A DNA stretch of 64,000 bases from Isoetes taiwanensis (taxonomy: Eukaryota > Streptophyta > Lycopodiopsida > Isoetales > Isoetaceae), in contig JAJEKV010000033.1 of NCBI GenBank assembly GCA_021234155.1, forward strand, positions 10,796,163 through 10,860,162, in the 5' to 3' direction. Shown piece after piece: positions 44,337 through 54,264 of this stretch. Position numbers and translations under genes: made by a program. Numbering within the stretch: the first letter of the stretch is position 1; each line of letters opens with the position of its first letter. The notes beneath the pieces were generated by a model. That model did not search any database. It saw only the letters and a list, made by a program, of their open reading frames with translations, and was not told the origin of the DNA.

Positions 44337-46346
44337 ATGGTAGCTCCTACACCTCCTCCTAAGAAAGCAAGAGGCTCGGAAGATACTCCAAGTGAGCTCC
44401 AGCTCACAGAAGAAGGGAAAGCCCAATGAGGACGCAGTATCCTATGCATTGTCGATGGATGATAGCGGATCCATTATCAGAAAGGGAACCGAGATCCTCC
44501 ATGCCCCGAGGAGAAGATGGATGACAGTGTGGAGTGGTATGTTGATGTAGGCAAAACAAATGGTAAGGTGGATCTTGTGTTACACTCCAGAAAGAAAGAG
44601 ACCGAGCTTATGAAGAAACAAGGTATTCTTATCACTTATGAGGAGCAGGATGACATATGTTGTCAACTCCTAGTGGAGGTTGTGAAGAACCACAAGAAAG
44701 ATCTCGTCGATTACACATGCCGGGCAAAATCGCTTTCAAAGATGGTCTGATGAAGAAGGGCGTGAGTCTTGAGTCATGTTTCAAAATACGGATGGCCTCA
44801 AAATCATCCCTCACTCCGGTTTCTATTAGTGAAGGGGTGTATGCAGCGTGAGGAGAGCTTTATGAGGACCTTCTCCAAGTTACTACCGGAGGAGATGAAG
44901 CATCAAAATGATATCGGGGATGTCACGAAGATTGCTTTGGACTTAGGAAAGGACATCCCCGCCGAACAATTGATGGCATTTTGGCAGAAAATGACTCAAA
45001 AAGAAATTGCAGCCGGAGGCAATGAGTAGGCTAGTCAAGTATGCAACAACTACCCACTTGGCCAATCTTTTACACATCCCATCCATGTTGACCGTCTGGT
45101 GAGATCACATAAGTCAAGTCTTGTTAGCGGGAGGTATGACCCCGAGCATGCAAGAGAAATATTGAGGGCGATGGTGAGGAATCTAGGCCAAGTTCCTATG
45201 CCACCGGCGTGCTTCCTTGGGATAAGAAAAAGGATGCTCCACTCCAAAGGGACAACACTAGAAGAGCTAACAGTGGAGAACCCTAATGTATGCTTCCTTA
45301 TTATTGACTGGACAAAGATTCTATTGAGGCACAACGATCCCTATCCAACCAGGCTAAGCAAACCGGACAAACAATGTATCTCAAGCACATTACAACCCAC
45401 GAGGGAGGTGTCGGTTTCTAAGCCTCCATACCCTACTTGCAGAGGACCCAGCGAGAGATTAGTGCAACATTGAACGAAATGGGGAAGTCTTTCTTTATAA
45501 AAGGTTAGTATATTTGGTGGAATAGAGTCGATATATCCAAAGAAGCATCCCGGGAGTGAAGTAGACGCCACGACCGCTACTCATGGATGACGGCGACGAT
45601 GAAAGGTAATTCACGCTAGGGCGCGATATGCTTATTTATGAAGGATAAAACGCCGCTTTGGCAGTATTGCAGAACACTTTTGCATGGCTAACTCTTTGTT
45701 TTCCATGGTTCGGGCCTCCACCGCTTGTGACAAAATCATTGTCTTGATCTGAATGGTGTCCTGTGTAAAACGTTTCCTAAGAAGCTTATTAACAGGGGAT
45801 GACTTGAGCAAGTCCCTCTAGAATCGAATACTAAGTGGATCTATCCTCGTCCACACTTAGAAGATATGATGAATGAGGCATTGATTGTTTCGAAGCCGCC
45901 ATCCGGTCCTCAATGGAACGCAAAATGTTGATGAAGTACTTAGGGTGTTACCGGGCATGAATCGAGACTTTGTGACGATTTGGGATCAAAGTAAGTGTAT
46001 AAAGTTTCCACATCCAAGAGATCCGGATGGCAAACCGGTCTTCGTGAAACATCTTGGTACTATGATGGATCAGCTTGGCATTCAAAAGAAAGAGGACATC
46101 ATAATAGTAGATGATGCTCTTAAGTGCTTTTATAATCAAGGTCAGGCTCTAAATCCACTAACTTATACTCCACAAGATTACTCAACAGATGAGTTTCTAG
46201 TACTATTCATGTCCATCATGAGTGGCTTGGCTTCTGGTAAAACAGTATCAGATGTTGTCAAAACGCATCCAGAACTAGATCGGACTAAGGAGATGGATCC
46301 CTATCTGGAGAGTTATTTGACAAAGAAAGGACTAGTCCCTCCATGA
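44337..46346 (+). pseudogene. Unrecognised companion gene of the DNA transposon
   Basis: Coding-like sequence continues for about 2 kb on the plus strand, split over three frames. The first ATG (44337) gives MVAPTPPPKKARG, a basic nuclear-signal-like start. Later segments include a charged block with LVEVVKNHKKDLVDYTC (near 44665-44720), LPEEMKHQNDIGDVTKIALDL (near 44880-44940), a part with HPIHVDRLVRS and LGQVPMPPACFLGIRKRM (45075-45235), and an open 153-codon end (45888-46346) with RDPDGKPVFVKHLG and EDIIIVDDALKCFYNQ. I do not recognise the family. The HVDRLVRS...G-x-V-x-M-P-P pattern faintly recalls ParB/Srx-type domains, which is inference only. Several frameshifts break it. Its place inside the TIRs, facing away from the transposase, suggests an element-encoded accessory protein or a captured host gene. 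Confidence 0.5.
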
Positions 46347-46397
46347 TGTAATCTTCATATCAAGTGAATACAATGTAAAAAGTGTTCTGTGTATATT

Positions 46398-47990
46398 TGT
46401 GATGTTCCAGCATAATATACGCCCCAATACGTATATTATACTGCCACGTCATACGTACATGTCACAAGTGATATGTACTTGAGAGTAGGACAACGTTGCA
46501 CCTAGGAGCTAAAGGTTGCACCTAGGGGGCAACCTTGGATGTTGGGTATGTAATTAAACATACACAACAAAAGGTTCCTTGTTCATCCATTTCCAAATGG
46601 CTTAAAGCCATTTGCCCATATGGATGCCCTAACCTAGATAGGGTCTATATAAGGGCTAAAACCCTAGACCTAGCTCTCCTTTCACTTTGCCAATTAGGGT
46701 TTTCTAGAGCTTCCTTTCCTCTTTCGCATTCAGGGCTTTCCTGGGCCAATTCGGCCAAGGTAAGGTTCGAAATCGCATTGCCAGGCTCCGAAAAGTCGGA
46801 TTTGCACAACAGGTTGCTGAGTAGCAGCTGTCTTCGGCAAGATCAGGAGCATGGACGCCTTCCGAGGATCAGGAGCAAGCCAAGGAGCAGGTATCTAGTT
46901 GTTCTGTTGTGCAAAACCGTCTTTAGGCGTGGCAATATGCCGGTTTAGTATGTTAGATCATCTCTGGAAGCCTTGTAGATCCCTAGATCTGAGACTCTAA
47001 TGAATGAACCTAACATTGGATGTTAAGTAGATAGATTGATATGATTCTCTATCTCTGTTCTGTGATATTGCATGTATTCCACTCTGTGATCTCCTTGTTG
47101 TGGGAAGGGGGGTAGAGACCTAAAGGCTGTGTAGAAGATGCTCCTAGCATAGCACCTTAGTTCCCACATAATTGCGGCCCGTGCACAGGAGCCCACCTGG
47201 CTGTGGGTGAAGGGGCAAGGCCGGTTGATAAGGAGGAACTTGTCTCATCGCGGACTGACCCCTCTGGTAGTAAAGCCTATCGGGGGTCTTTGCTGGCTAG
47301 GCTTAATGGCTTGTCACTGCGTGTGGGCAAGGCATGAGCTCGACACTCGTGGGGTGGTGGATATGACCTTCCAGTGAGTTCAAGTCGAATAAGGGCAGTG
47401 GCCCTCTAGCAGCCTGCGATGAGCATGGATACCTCTGGAGGAGAGGCAGCTCTCTTCCTGCCTCATCGGGGTTGGGGAGATGCAACCCAGCAGTAGTAGC
47501 CCCTCCGCTATTCACCCCAAGAGGCTACGCCAAGTCCCAACACTTTTAGCCTACTCTGCAAAGTGTGCACCTGAGGGGCGGATGGAGTGGTCTACCCTAA
47601 GCCATGTTCTATGCCAGCCAAATCCATTGCCATGAATTACATGCGCAATGAACTCGGAGGCCCTAGCCGTCGGGTCATCCCCTTGAGTCCGAGCCACGGT
47701 AGGATCTCTCCTTTGTATTATTGTTATGAAGGTATTGCTGACTCTGTGATGTTGCTATTGTTATGGTGATTGTGTTGTATATTATTGGTTGTGCTCACGT
47801 TTGTTGTTACGCTTCCGCAGATAGGTCGATCCGATGGAAGACGGATGAATGACACATCCACTCTTCCCTTGCTGGCTCTGCCCCCATGGGAGTGGAGTCA
47901 GGTGGATGGCCCCTGTCAGGCAGCTGCCAGGGGGAATGCTCCTCCTTCGAGTACGATGCGGGCATCGTATAAGGAGTAGGGGACGTCACA
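46398..47990 (+). mobile_element. Solo LTR, 1593 bp, with 5-bp TSD
   Basis: The LTR starts TGTGATGTTCC and ends GGGGACGTCACA, so its ends are inverted. The TSD ATATT flanks it at 46393-46397 and 47991-47995. A TATATAAG box is at 46646. No internal gag-pol is present, so it arose by LTR-LTR recombination. Its 3' part matches the LTR fragment at 63691-64000 (opposite strand) in the segments ACGCTTCCGCAG, CCACTCTTCCC and GTAGGGGACGTCACA. It lies 51 bp after the stop of the companion gene. Confidence 0.9.
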
Positions 47991-48171
47991 ATATTGATGT
48001 GTTGTTATCTACAAATGCTATTGAAACACCACATTCTTCTCACTAAAACAAGAAAATGTTAAACCACCCACTACTACAATGCAAAAATTTGCAACAATGC
48101 AAAACAGCATGTCACACAACAAAACACTATATTGAGAAAAGGGTATGCAAAAGTGGCGTGCTTTTGGAACA

Positions 48172-48202
48172 GACATAAATCCAATTTAAATGAATGATGG
48201 TT
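48172..48202 (-). repeat. Right terminal inverted repeat of the DNA transposon
   Basis: This is the perfect inverted copy of 37409-37439. Beyond 48202 the X3 array unit resumes. Confidence 0.9.
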
Positions 48203-48515
48203 CAAAGCAAAGGATGTATTAGTATGAAAGCTATAAAACATGAGGATCTTATGTCAATGTTTAGAAGTGGCACAAGAGCCTCTCTAATAAACTAAGAACT
48301 CACAAAATCTGACATAACGAGAAGTTAAAGTGAGGGGTGGGTGGGTGGGAAGGTAGCTTGAAGAAAGAACCGACAAGTGGAGAAACACAGAGATGAGCTG
48401 ATGAAGATGAAAAAGAAGAAATGGAGTATATATGCGAGAAAAACCTAACTACTAAGGGAGTCTAACTAACTAAAGGTAGCAATGGTTTCGAGAATTACAT
48501 TTATAACAGTACACG
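48203..48515. repeat. Array unit X3, right part
   Basis: It matches 32430-32745 nearly base for base (AAAGCTATAAAACATGAGGA core, GAGATGAGCTGATGAAGATGA). It is followed by a GAAATGCGTTACAA-type motif cluster at 48516-48615. Confidence 0.85.
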
Positions 48516-48615
48516 TTTCAAAATAAACATTTGAAATGGGTTGCAGTCAATCTGAAGTGCGTTACAATTAAAAGCTCTGAAACGCGTTTCAACATAGATA
48601 TTGAAATGCGTTACA

Positions 48616-49354
48616 ACTGACCCTTGTGTTTCAATCAAGAAATTTTTGTGTCTCCGAAAACCAAATAGATTCTTGGTGCCCAGTTGCCGCCTGTGTTCAA
48701 ACGGGCTGGAAGGTAGCAGCATTTCTGTACGCAGCAGTAGGTGCTTGAGGCAAGGCACGATCCAGGCAGCGGCACAGGCAGGAAGATTCCAGGCGATTTC
48801 AGGTTTTGCATTTCCTTTACAAAGAGGCCTCTGACAGCGTTTTTTTTTTTCCTGTGAGTATTTACTCCCTTTAAAATGTCATTGATTTTGTACATGTATA
48901 AGATGATTTTAGGGGCTCTCACTGCCCTACGTCACCCCCCGTGTGAATATGCACCAAAAAAAAAAGGGATTTAAGGTGGAATTTTATTTTTAAGTGGGGA
49001 ATGTCATGGTTTGTGTGGAATGTAATGGTTTGTAGTTTGGTGTGTGTAACGGTTTGCACACGCCAAAGGGGGTTTAAAGGGTTTGTGTTAACTTAAAAAA
49101 AAAAAATTTTGACCGCTTCGGGGCCTTGGGATGTTATGTACATATGTATAGGTGCGTTATTGGTGCTCGTGCCTAAGACAATGTAGTCTTGAAAAGTAGC
49201 AACATTGCAAGTGAGGTGGTTCTAACTCAATTAATGGCTAGAATTCTTTCTATCCATGCACATGTATTAATTTTAGAATACATGAAATATTATAGTACCA
49301 AGCCTGCATATTTGTTCACTCACCTATCTTCCCCAAACTAGTTTGGCATTATTC
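48616..49354. other. Non-coding stretch
   Basis: A GTAATGGTTTGTG-type short repeat occurs near 49010-49060. No gene was recognised. Frames at 48758-48501 and 48601-48834 cross repeat motifs and are not supported. Confidence 0.4.
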
Positions 49355-50948
49355 GAGTTAAGATGGAACTCAAAAGTTTATATTTTTTACATTTTAGAAG
49401 ATATCACTGGAATGTAGGCACATTCAATTTGATTATAGCAGAGAACAAAAAACTAGAGACCATAGGGAAATTGAACCCTCCTAGGGACCAAAGTCTAATT
49501 AACATAAAAGCAGAAAATGGAAAATGATGTAGTTTATGAACGGTTTGCACAAATGCAGAAGTGGCTTATATAACCAACCTGTTCAATCTGTAACATGCAT
49601 AAATGCTCATCATTAAAAGCGCATAAATGCCCGTCATTAAAAGCTATGTAACTCTGTGTATCTCTTTCTCTGTTCTAGCTTTGCATACCTAACACATAAT
49701 GCATCCTGCAGAGAGGAGTTGGAAATGACGATGTCCTGCAAGAATTCATGGCCTATATAATTGTTCAATATCCGAGCTTAAGATATCTCAAAATTAGGAT
49801 CTCTGCACATGTGGATCTTGGTTGGAACTATACATCATGATACAACAGCTCAAAATATCTGCAGCACAGCATACACAGGGAATTGAACCCTCCAAGAGAC
49901 CAGAGTTTAATTAATATAAGTGCAGAAAATGACATGTAGTTTATGAACATATTGCACAAATACAAACGTGGCTTATATAACCAAACATGTTCAATCAATA
50001 ACATGCATAAATGCTCATCATTAAAAGCTGTGTAACTATGTGTATCTCTTTCTCTATTCTAGCTTTGCATACATAACACATAATGCATCTTGCAGTGATG
50101 GAAATTGGAAATGACGGTGTCCTGCAAGAATTCATGGCCTATATCAATTGTTCAATATCCGAGCTTAAGATATCTCAAATTAGGATCTTTGCACATGTGG
50201 ATCTTGGTTGAAACTATACATCATGATACAACAGCTTAAAATATCTGCAGCACATGATACACATAATTACTTACAGAAAGGATCAAGTTTTAAAAGCTTA
50301 AAATGAATGCATATTACAGATGGGCACTTGTTTTTTCGCTTGGACAGTCTTTTTCCATGTTTGTACAATACAACAGACCAATTTCAGGATTACCTTCTTT
50401 CTTCTTGTGGAGCTTCAGGGTCTGCCACAATGCGTTGGCTATCAACCAAGATCCACATGTGCAAAGATCCTAATTTTGAGATATCTTAAGCTCGGATATT
50501 GAACAATTGATATAGGCCATGAATTCTTGCAGGACACCGTCATTTCCAATTTCCATTACTGGAGGATGCGTTATGTGTTATGTATGCAAAACTAGAACAG
50601 AGAAAGAGATACATACAATTACACAGCTTTTAATGATGAGCATTTATGCATGTTACAGATTGAACAGGTTTGGTTATATAAGCCACTTTTGCATTTGTGC
50701 AATCTGTTCATAAACTACATGTCATTTTCTGCACTTATATTAATTAAACTCTGGTCTCACATGTGCAGAGATCCTAATTTTGAGATATCTTAAGCTCGGA
50801 TATTGAACAATTATATAGGCTATGAATTCATGCAGGATATCGTCATTTCCAACTCCTCTCTGCAGGATGCATTATATGTTATGTATGCAAAGGTAGAACA
50901 GAGAAAAAGATACACAGAGTTACACAGCTTTTAATGACGGGTATTTAT

Positions 50949-51522
50949 TGTTGGAAGATATGAATTCTTCCAAGTCATCTGAGACAAGAGAATCTGAATC
51001 ACAATATAAGAGTGCACAGATGCAGATATACTCATATGGGTTACATTAGAGCATCAAATAAACGAGAGCATATTTTAACCTATGGTCTAAGGTTGTAGTT
51101 AATGGTTGAATTGTAAAACCATTGAGTCGAAATATGGGATCGAAGTTGTAAACGGTGGATGGAATATAGGTTTGAAAATGGAAAGATGACGAATAGATAA
51201 GCACCGAAGTGCTATTGCGATGGCGACTGCAAAGCGGCCGGATCTGCACCATTCGGTGAGGTCTGGCCCTATAAATCAACGAGAAAACTAGAGGAACTTG
51301 AGCTGGAGACATATGCGAATGTGTTAAAGGTTGAATGCTTGTGCTTTCGGGGTTCTAGCTTCAGTAATTGAGTTAAGGTTCTAATGAACAGTGCTTTATT
51401 CAATGGGTAAAGATTAATGGTATGATTTCACTATTGAATGCAATTGATATACCATTGCTAGAGTAAGTCTAGTTAGTCTTAGTCACTATTGAATTTGTTA
51501 GTTAACCATTGAATTATCTTCA
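50949..51522 (+). repeat. 5' LTR of the Ty1/copia element
   Basis: It starts TGTTGGAAGATATG and ends ATTATCTTCA. A CCTATAAAT-like sequence (near 51269) may serve as TATA box. The minus-strand 88-codon frame is present in both LTRs only because they are near-identical; it is not a gene. Confidence 0.95.
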
Positions 51523-51544
51523 ATTGGTATCAGAGCTAACAACT

Positions 51545-52830
51545 ATGACTACGAGACTGGGTGCATCTTTATTGAGTGCAGTAGAAGTGTTCAAAGGCAC
51601 AGGGGGCTTCCAGGTATGGAAGGAAAAGATCAAGGAGATCTTGGAAGTGGAGGGCCTTTGGCCCTATGTTGGAGAAGATGCTGGCAGTAATGAAGTCAGT
51701 GGTACAGCTACCACAGTTACCTCTGCAGCAGATGAAGGTTCCAGCTCTGGAGAAGTTGAGGTAACCAGCTCGAACATTAATGCCAAGTTAATTGAGGCTA
51801 AGAGTATTGTTACAGTTAAGTTGAGTCCTAGCATTTTATTGAAAGTGAGGGGAATGAATCCTAGAGCAATCTGGAAATATTTTATAAAAACTTATGAAAA
51901 TAAGACCTCATCCCAGTTAGATGTTCTTGATAGAGAACTCAGAAATCTGAAGTTTCATGAGAAGGATGATATAACAGACTTTTTTCAAAGGTTTGACAAT
52001 TTGATTAGGGGTTGTAATAACTAATGAACACCAAGTAATGTCAATTGCCCGAGCATTCTCTGATTATGACCAGCTATCCACATTAGTCAGAAACATTGCC
52101 AAATCAAGGGAAGATGCAGAATTAATGGTTAAGACAGAATTGGAACAAAAGAAATTATTAGGAGAATATGATGAACAATCTGAGGTCTTGTATGTTGGAA
52201 AAGCAAAGGGCAGGTTTGAGAAAAGTAAAATCGGACCATGTTATCATTGCAATAATTATGGGCACTTAAAATATAACTGCCCTAAGCTAGCAAAGGACAA
52301 TAGGTGCTTTAATTGTGATGGGCTGGGGCATCAAGCAGCAAATTGTTCTAGCCCTAAAGACTTTGCAAAAGGAAGAGGAAGAGGAGAGACAAAGGGAAAT
52401 GGAAGAGGAAGGTTTAATAATAGAGGAAGACGCAGGGGAAGGAATACATCTGCTGTAAATCTAACAAAGGAGGTTAGCAACTCAGAAAAGGAGGAAGTAG
52501 ACGAGAATGAAGAGGTAAGGGAGAAATGTTTTAGTACTTTGACTGTAAATGAGACTAAGAATAATAATGACTTGCTTGTTCTAGATTCTGGAGCTGAGAG
52601 ATGCGTAATCAAACAAGCAAGTCAACTTAAAAACAAGACAAGGAGAAACTCAAGCTACATACAACTTGGAGATGGGAAATTGCAACAAGTAGAAGAAGCT
52701 GGAATGTTGGAGATTTTTGATTTGGCTGAAAAACCTGTAGAACTCAGAGATGTCTTATATGTACCATCAATTATCAAAAATTTAATTTCTGTTAGCCAAT
52801 TGGTTGATCTCAGGGTACAAAGTATGTTTT
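51545..52830 (+). pseudogene. gag and protease of the Ty1/copia element
   Basis: The likely start is the ATG at 51545 (MTTRLGASLL), 8 bases after the primer site. The capsid part contains FQVWKEKIKEILEVEGLWPYV, as in copia Gag, and FFQRFDNLIRGC. A frameshift occurs between 52010 and 52040. Two zinc knuckles follow, CYHCNNYGHLKYNC and CFNCDGLGHQAANC, then a glycine/arginine-rich stretch (GRGRGETKGNGRGR). The aspartic protease begins with LLVLDSGAERCVI, carrying the D-S-G triad. Another frameshift lies near 52810, after which sequence of the pre-integrase region (AREWHERLSHTH) leads to the solo-LTR insertion. Confidence 0.85.
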
Positions 52831-52985
52831 GAAAAGACACATTGTAATATTTTTCTTGGCAATGAACTAAAGTTTTTGGCAAAAAGAGTAGGCAGTTTGT
52901 TTGCACTTGATAAAATCAACGTTGAGGGCAATATTAATTTGGTTACTGCTAGAGAATGGCATGAAAGACTCAGCCATACTCATAT

Positions 52986-53577
52986 TGTTTGGGGTCTGGG
53001 TTCGGGAACTCCTGCAAGAAAGCCCTCTGTGAGGACCCTTGGATCTAACAGGAGAATCCGGGGGACTATGTCACGCGGGATTTGCAAGAAAAGAACAAGA
53101 AGAAAACAGAACAAGAGAGAACAGTGAGAGGAAAATGATAAGCTTCCTTGATATCAATGATGAACATACATGAACTCTCGCAATCGAGAGAAGACTGAAG
53201 AGAGACAAGACTCAAAACTCATCTAAAAACTCATGTGCTAGCTCTACTCATATATATAGTACAATGGCCTTTGGCCCAATATAGACACCCTGACTGATCT
53301 CGGTGCCGACTCCTGGAAGGAGGCCTGATTTGCAGGAATGTTGGCGGTGCCTCTTGAAGTGCCTAGAATCACGCTGACGCTGACGCGGGCGGTGACGGGC
53401 CATCACTTGTCTGAGCGGCGCCTCTTGTTGACGGACGCAGGCTTTGACTGCGTGGTCTGCTGCTTGGTCTTCTGCTGAGCCTTTGATGGCTGACCCATGC
53501 CCGTCTGTGGATCCTTGAGCTTGACCTGGTCCGTCGTATGCATGAATAGTCCTGAACCAGGAGGCACAAGACTAACA
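52986..53577 (-). mobile_element. Ty3/gypsy solo LTR (592 bp) nested in the copia integrase region
   Basis: The TSD CATAT flanks it at 52981-52985 and 53578-53582. Removing the insert and one TSD restores an uninterrupted LSHTHMNN reading of the copia pre-integrase domain. On the minus strand it starts TGTTAGTCTTGTGCC and ends CCAAACA, and it has the same length and overall sequence as the LTR at 58722-59313. It therefore belongs to that gypsy family and inserted after the copia element. Confidence 0.92.
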
Positions 53578-54264
53578 CATATGAACAACATAAATTATAT
53601 GATTAAGAATGGGATGATTGTAGGAGAAGAACAAAAGGATCACTTCCTTTGTGAAGGATGCCTTTTGGGAAAGCATACAAGATTTAGTTTTAAGAGGTCA
53701 ACAAAAAGGGCAAAAGGGATTTTAGAGCTCATACACACTGATTTATGTGGCCCAATTAATGTGACTAGCATGACAGGGAAGAAGTATTTCATAACATTCA
53801 TAGATGATTACTCACGGAAAACTAAATGCTATATTCTAAGGCACAAAGACCAAGCTTTCACAGCATACAAATTGTTTGAGCAAGAAATGGAGAGACAAAC
53901 TGGAAGAAAAATCAAATGTGTGAGATCTGATAGAGGGGGAGAATTTCTCTCAGGGGAATTTAAAAGGCATTGTAAACTTAAAGGGATAAGAAGGCAACTA
54001 ACCTGCAGGTACACACCTCAGCAAAATGGAGTGGCAGAAAGAAAGAACAGGACAATACTAGATGCAGTTCGATCCATGCTAAAACACTCAGGTATGCCAA
54101 ATTTTTTATGGGATGAAGCAGTTAAAACTGCTGTGCTAATCCAAAATAAAGTGCCTTCCTCATCTATCAATGGTAAAACCCCTGATGAGATGTGGAATGG
54201 CAATGTGCCTTCATATGAAATGTTCAAAGTTTATGGATGTATGGGTTTTGCTCATTGTTCCTAA
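53578..54264 (+). pseudogene. Integrase of the Ty1/copia element
   Basis: The GAG-pre-integrase zinc region ends with CEGCLLGKHTRFSF. The catalytic core shows LIHTDLCGP, VRSDRGGEF and NGVAERKNR, giving the D-D-E triad in the expected order. The frame shifts near 54255 within the FKVYGCMGFAH segment, just before the C-terminal domain. The 5' end of the integrase is separated from the rest by the solo LTR. Confidence 0.85.

Larger units (their letters stand above)
37409..48202. mobile_element. ~10.8-kb DNA transposon with 31-bp perfect TIRs and DUF7869-like transposase
   Basis: The ends are perfect 31-bp inverted repeats (37409-37439 and 48172-48202), beginning AACCATCATTCATTTAAATT, followed by weaker symmetry. 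The insertion is shown directly: sequence left of 37409 and right of 48202 is contiguous in unit X1 at about 32408-32460. The element has a minus-strand transposase gene (37586-40497), a plus-strand companion gene (44337-46346), subterminal and internal repeats, a 95-bp-arm hairpin, and a solo LTR (46398-47990) that inserted later; without it the length is about 9.2 kb. The TSD is unclear; a CAA or CCAA repeat is possible but not exact. I cannot place the TIR in a known superfamily. Confidence 0.8.

Noticed and set aside
51046-51312. 88-codon minus-strand ORF repeated at 56653-56919
   Set aside because: It lies in the copia LTRs, which are nearly identical copies; no family motif.
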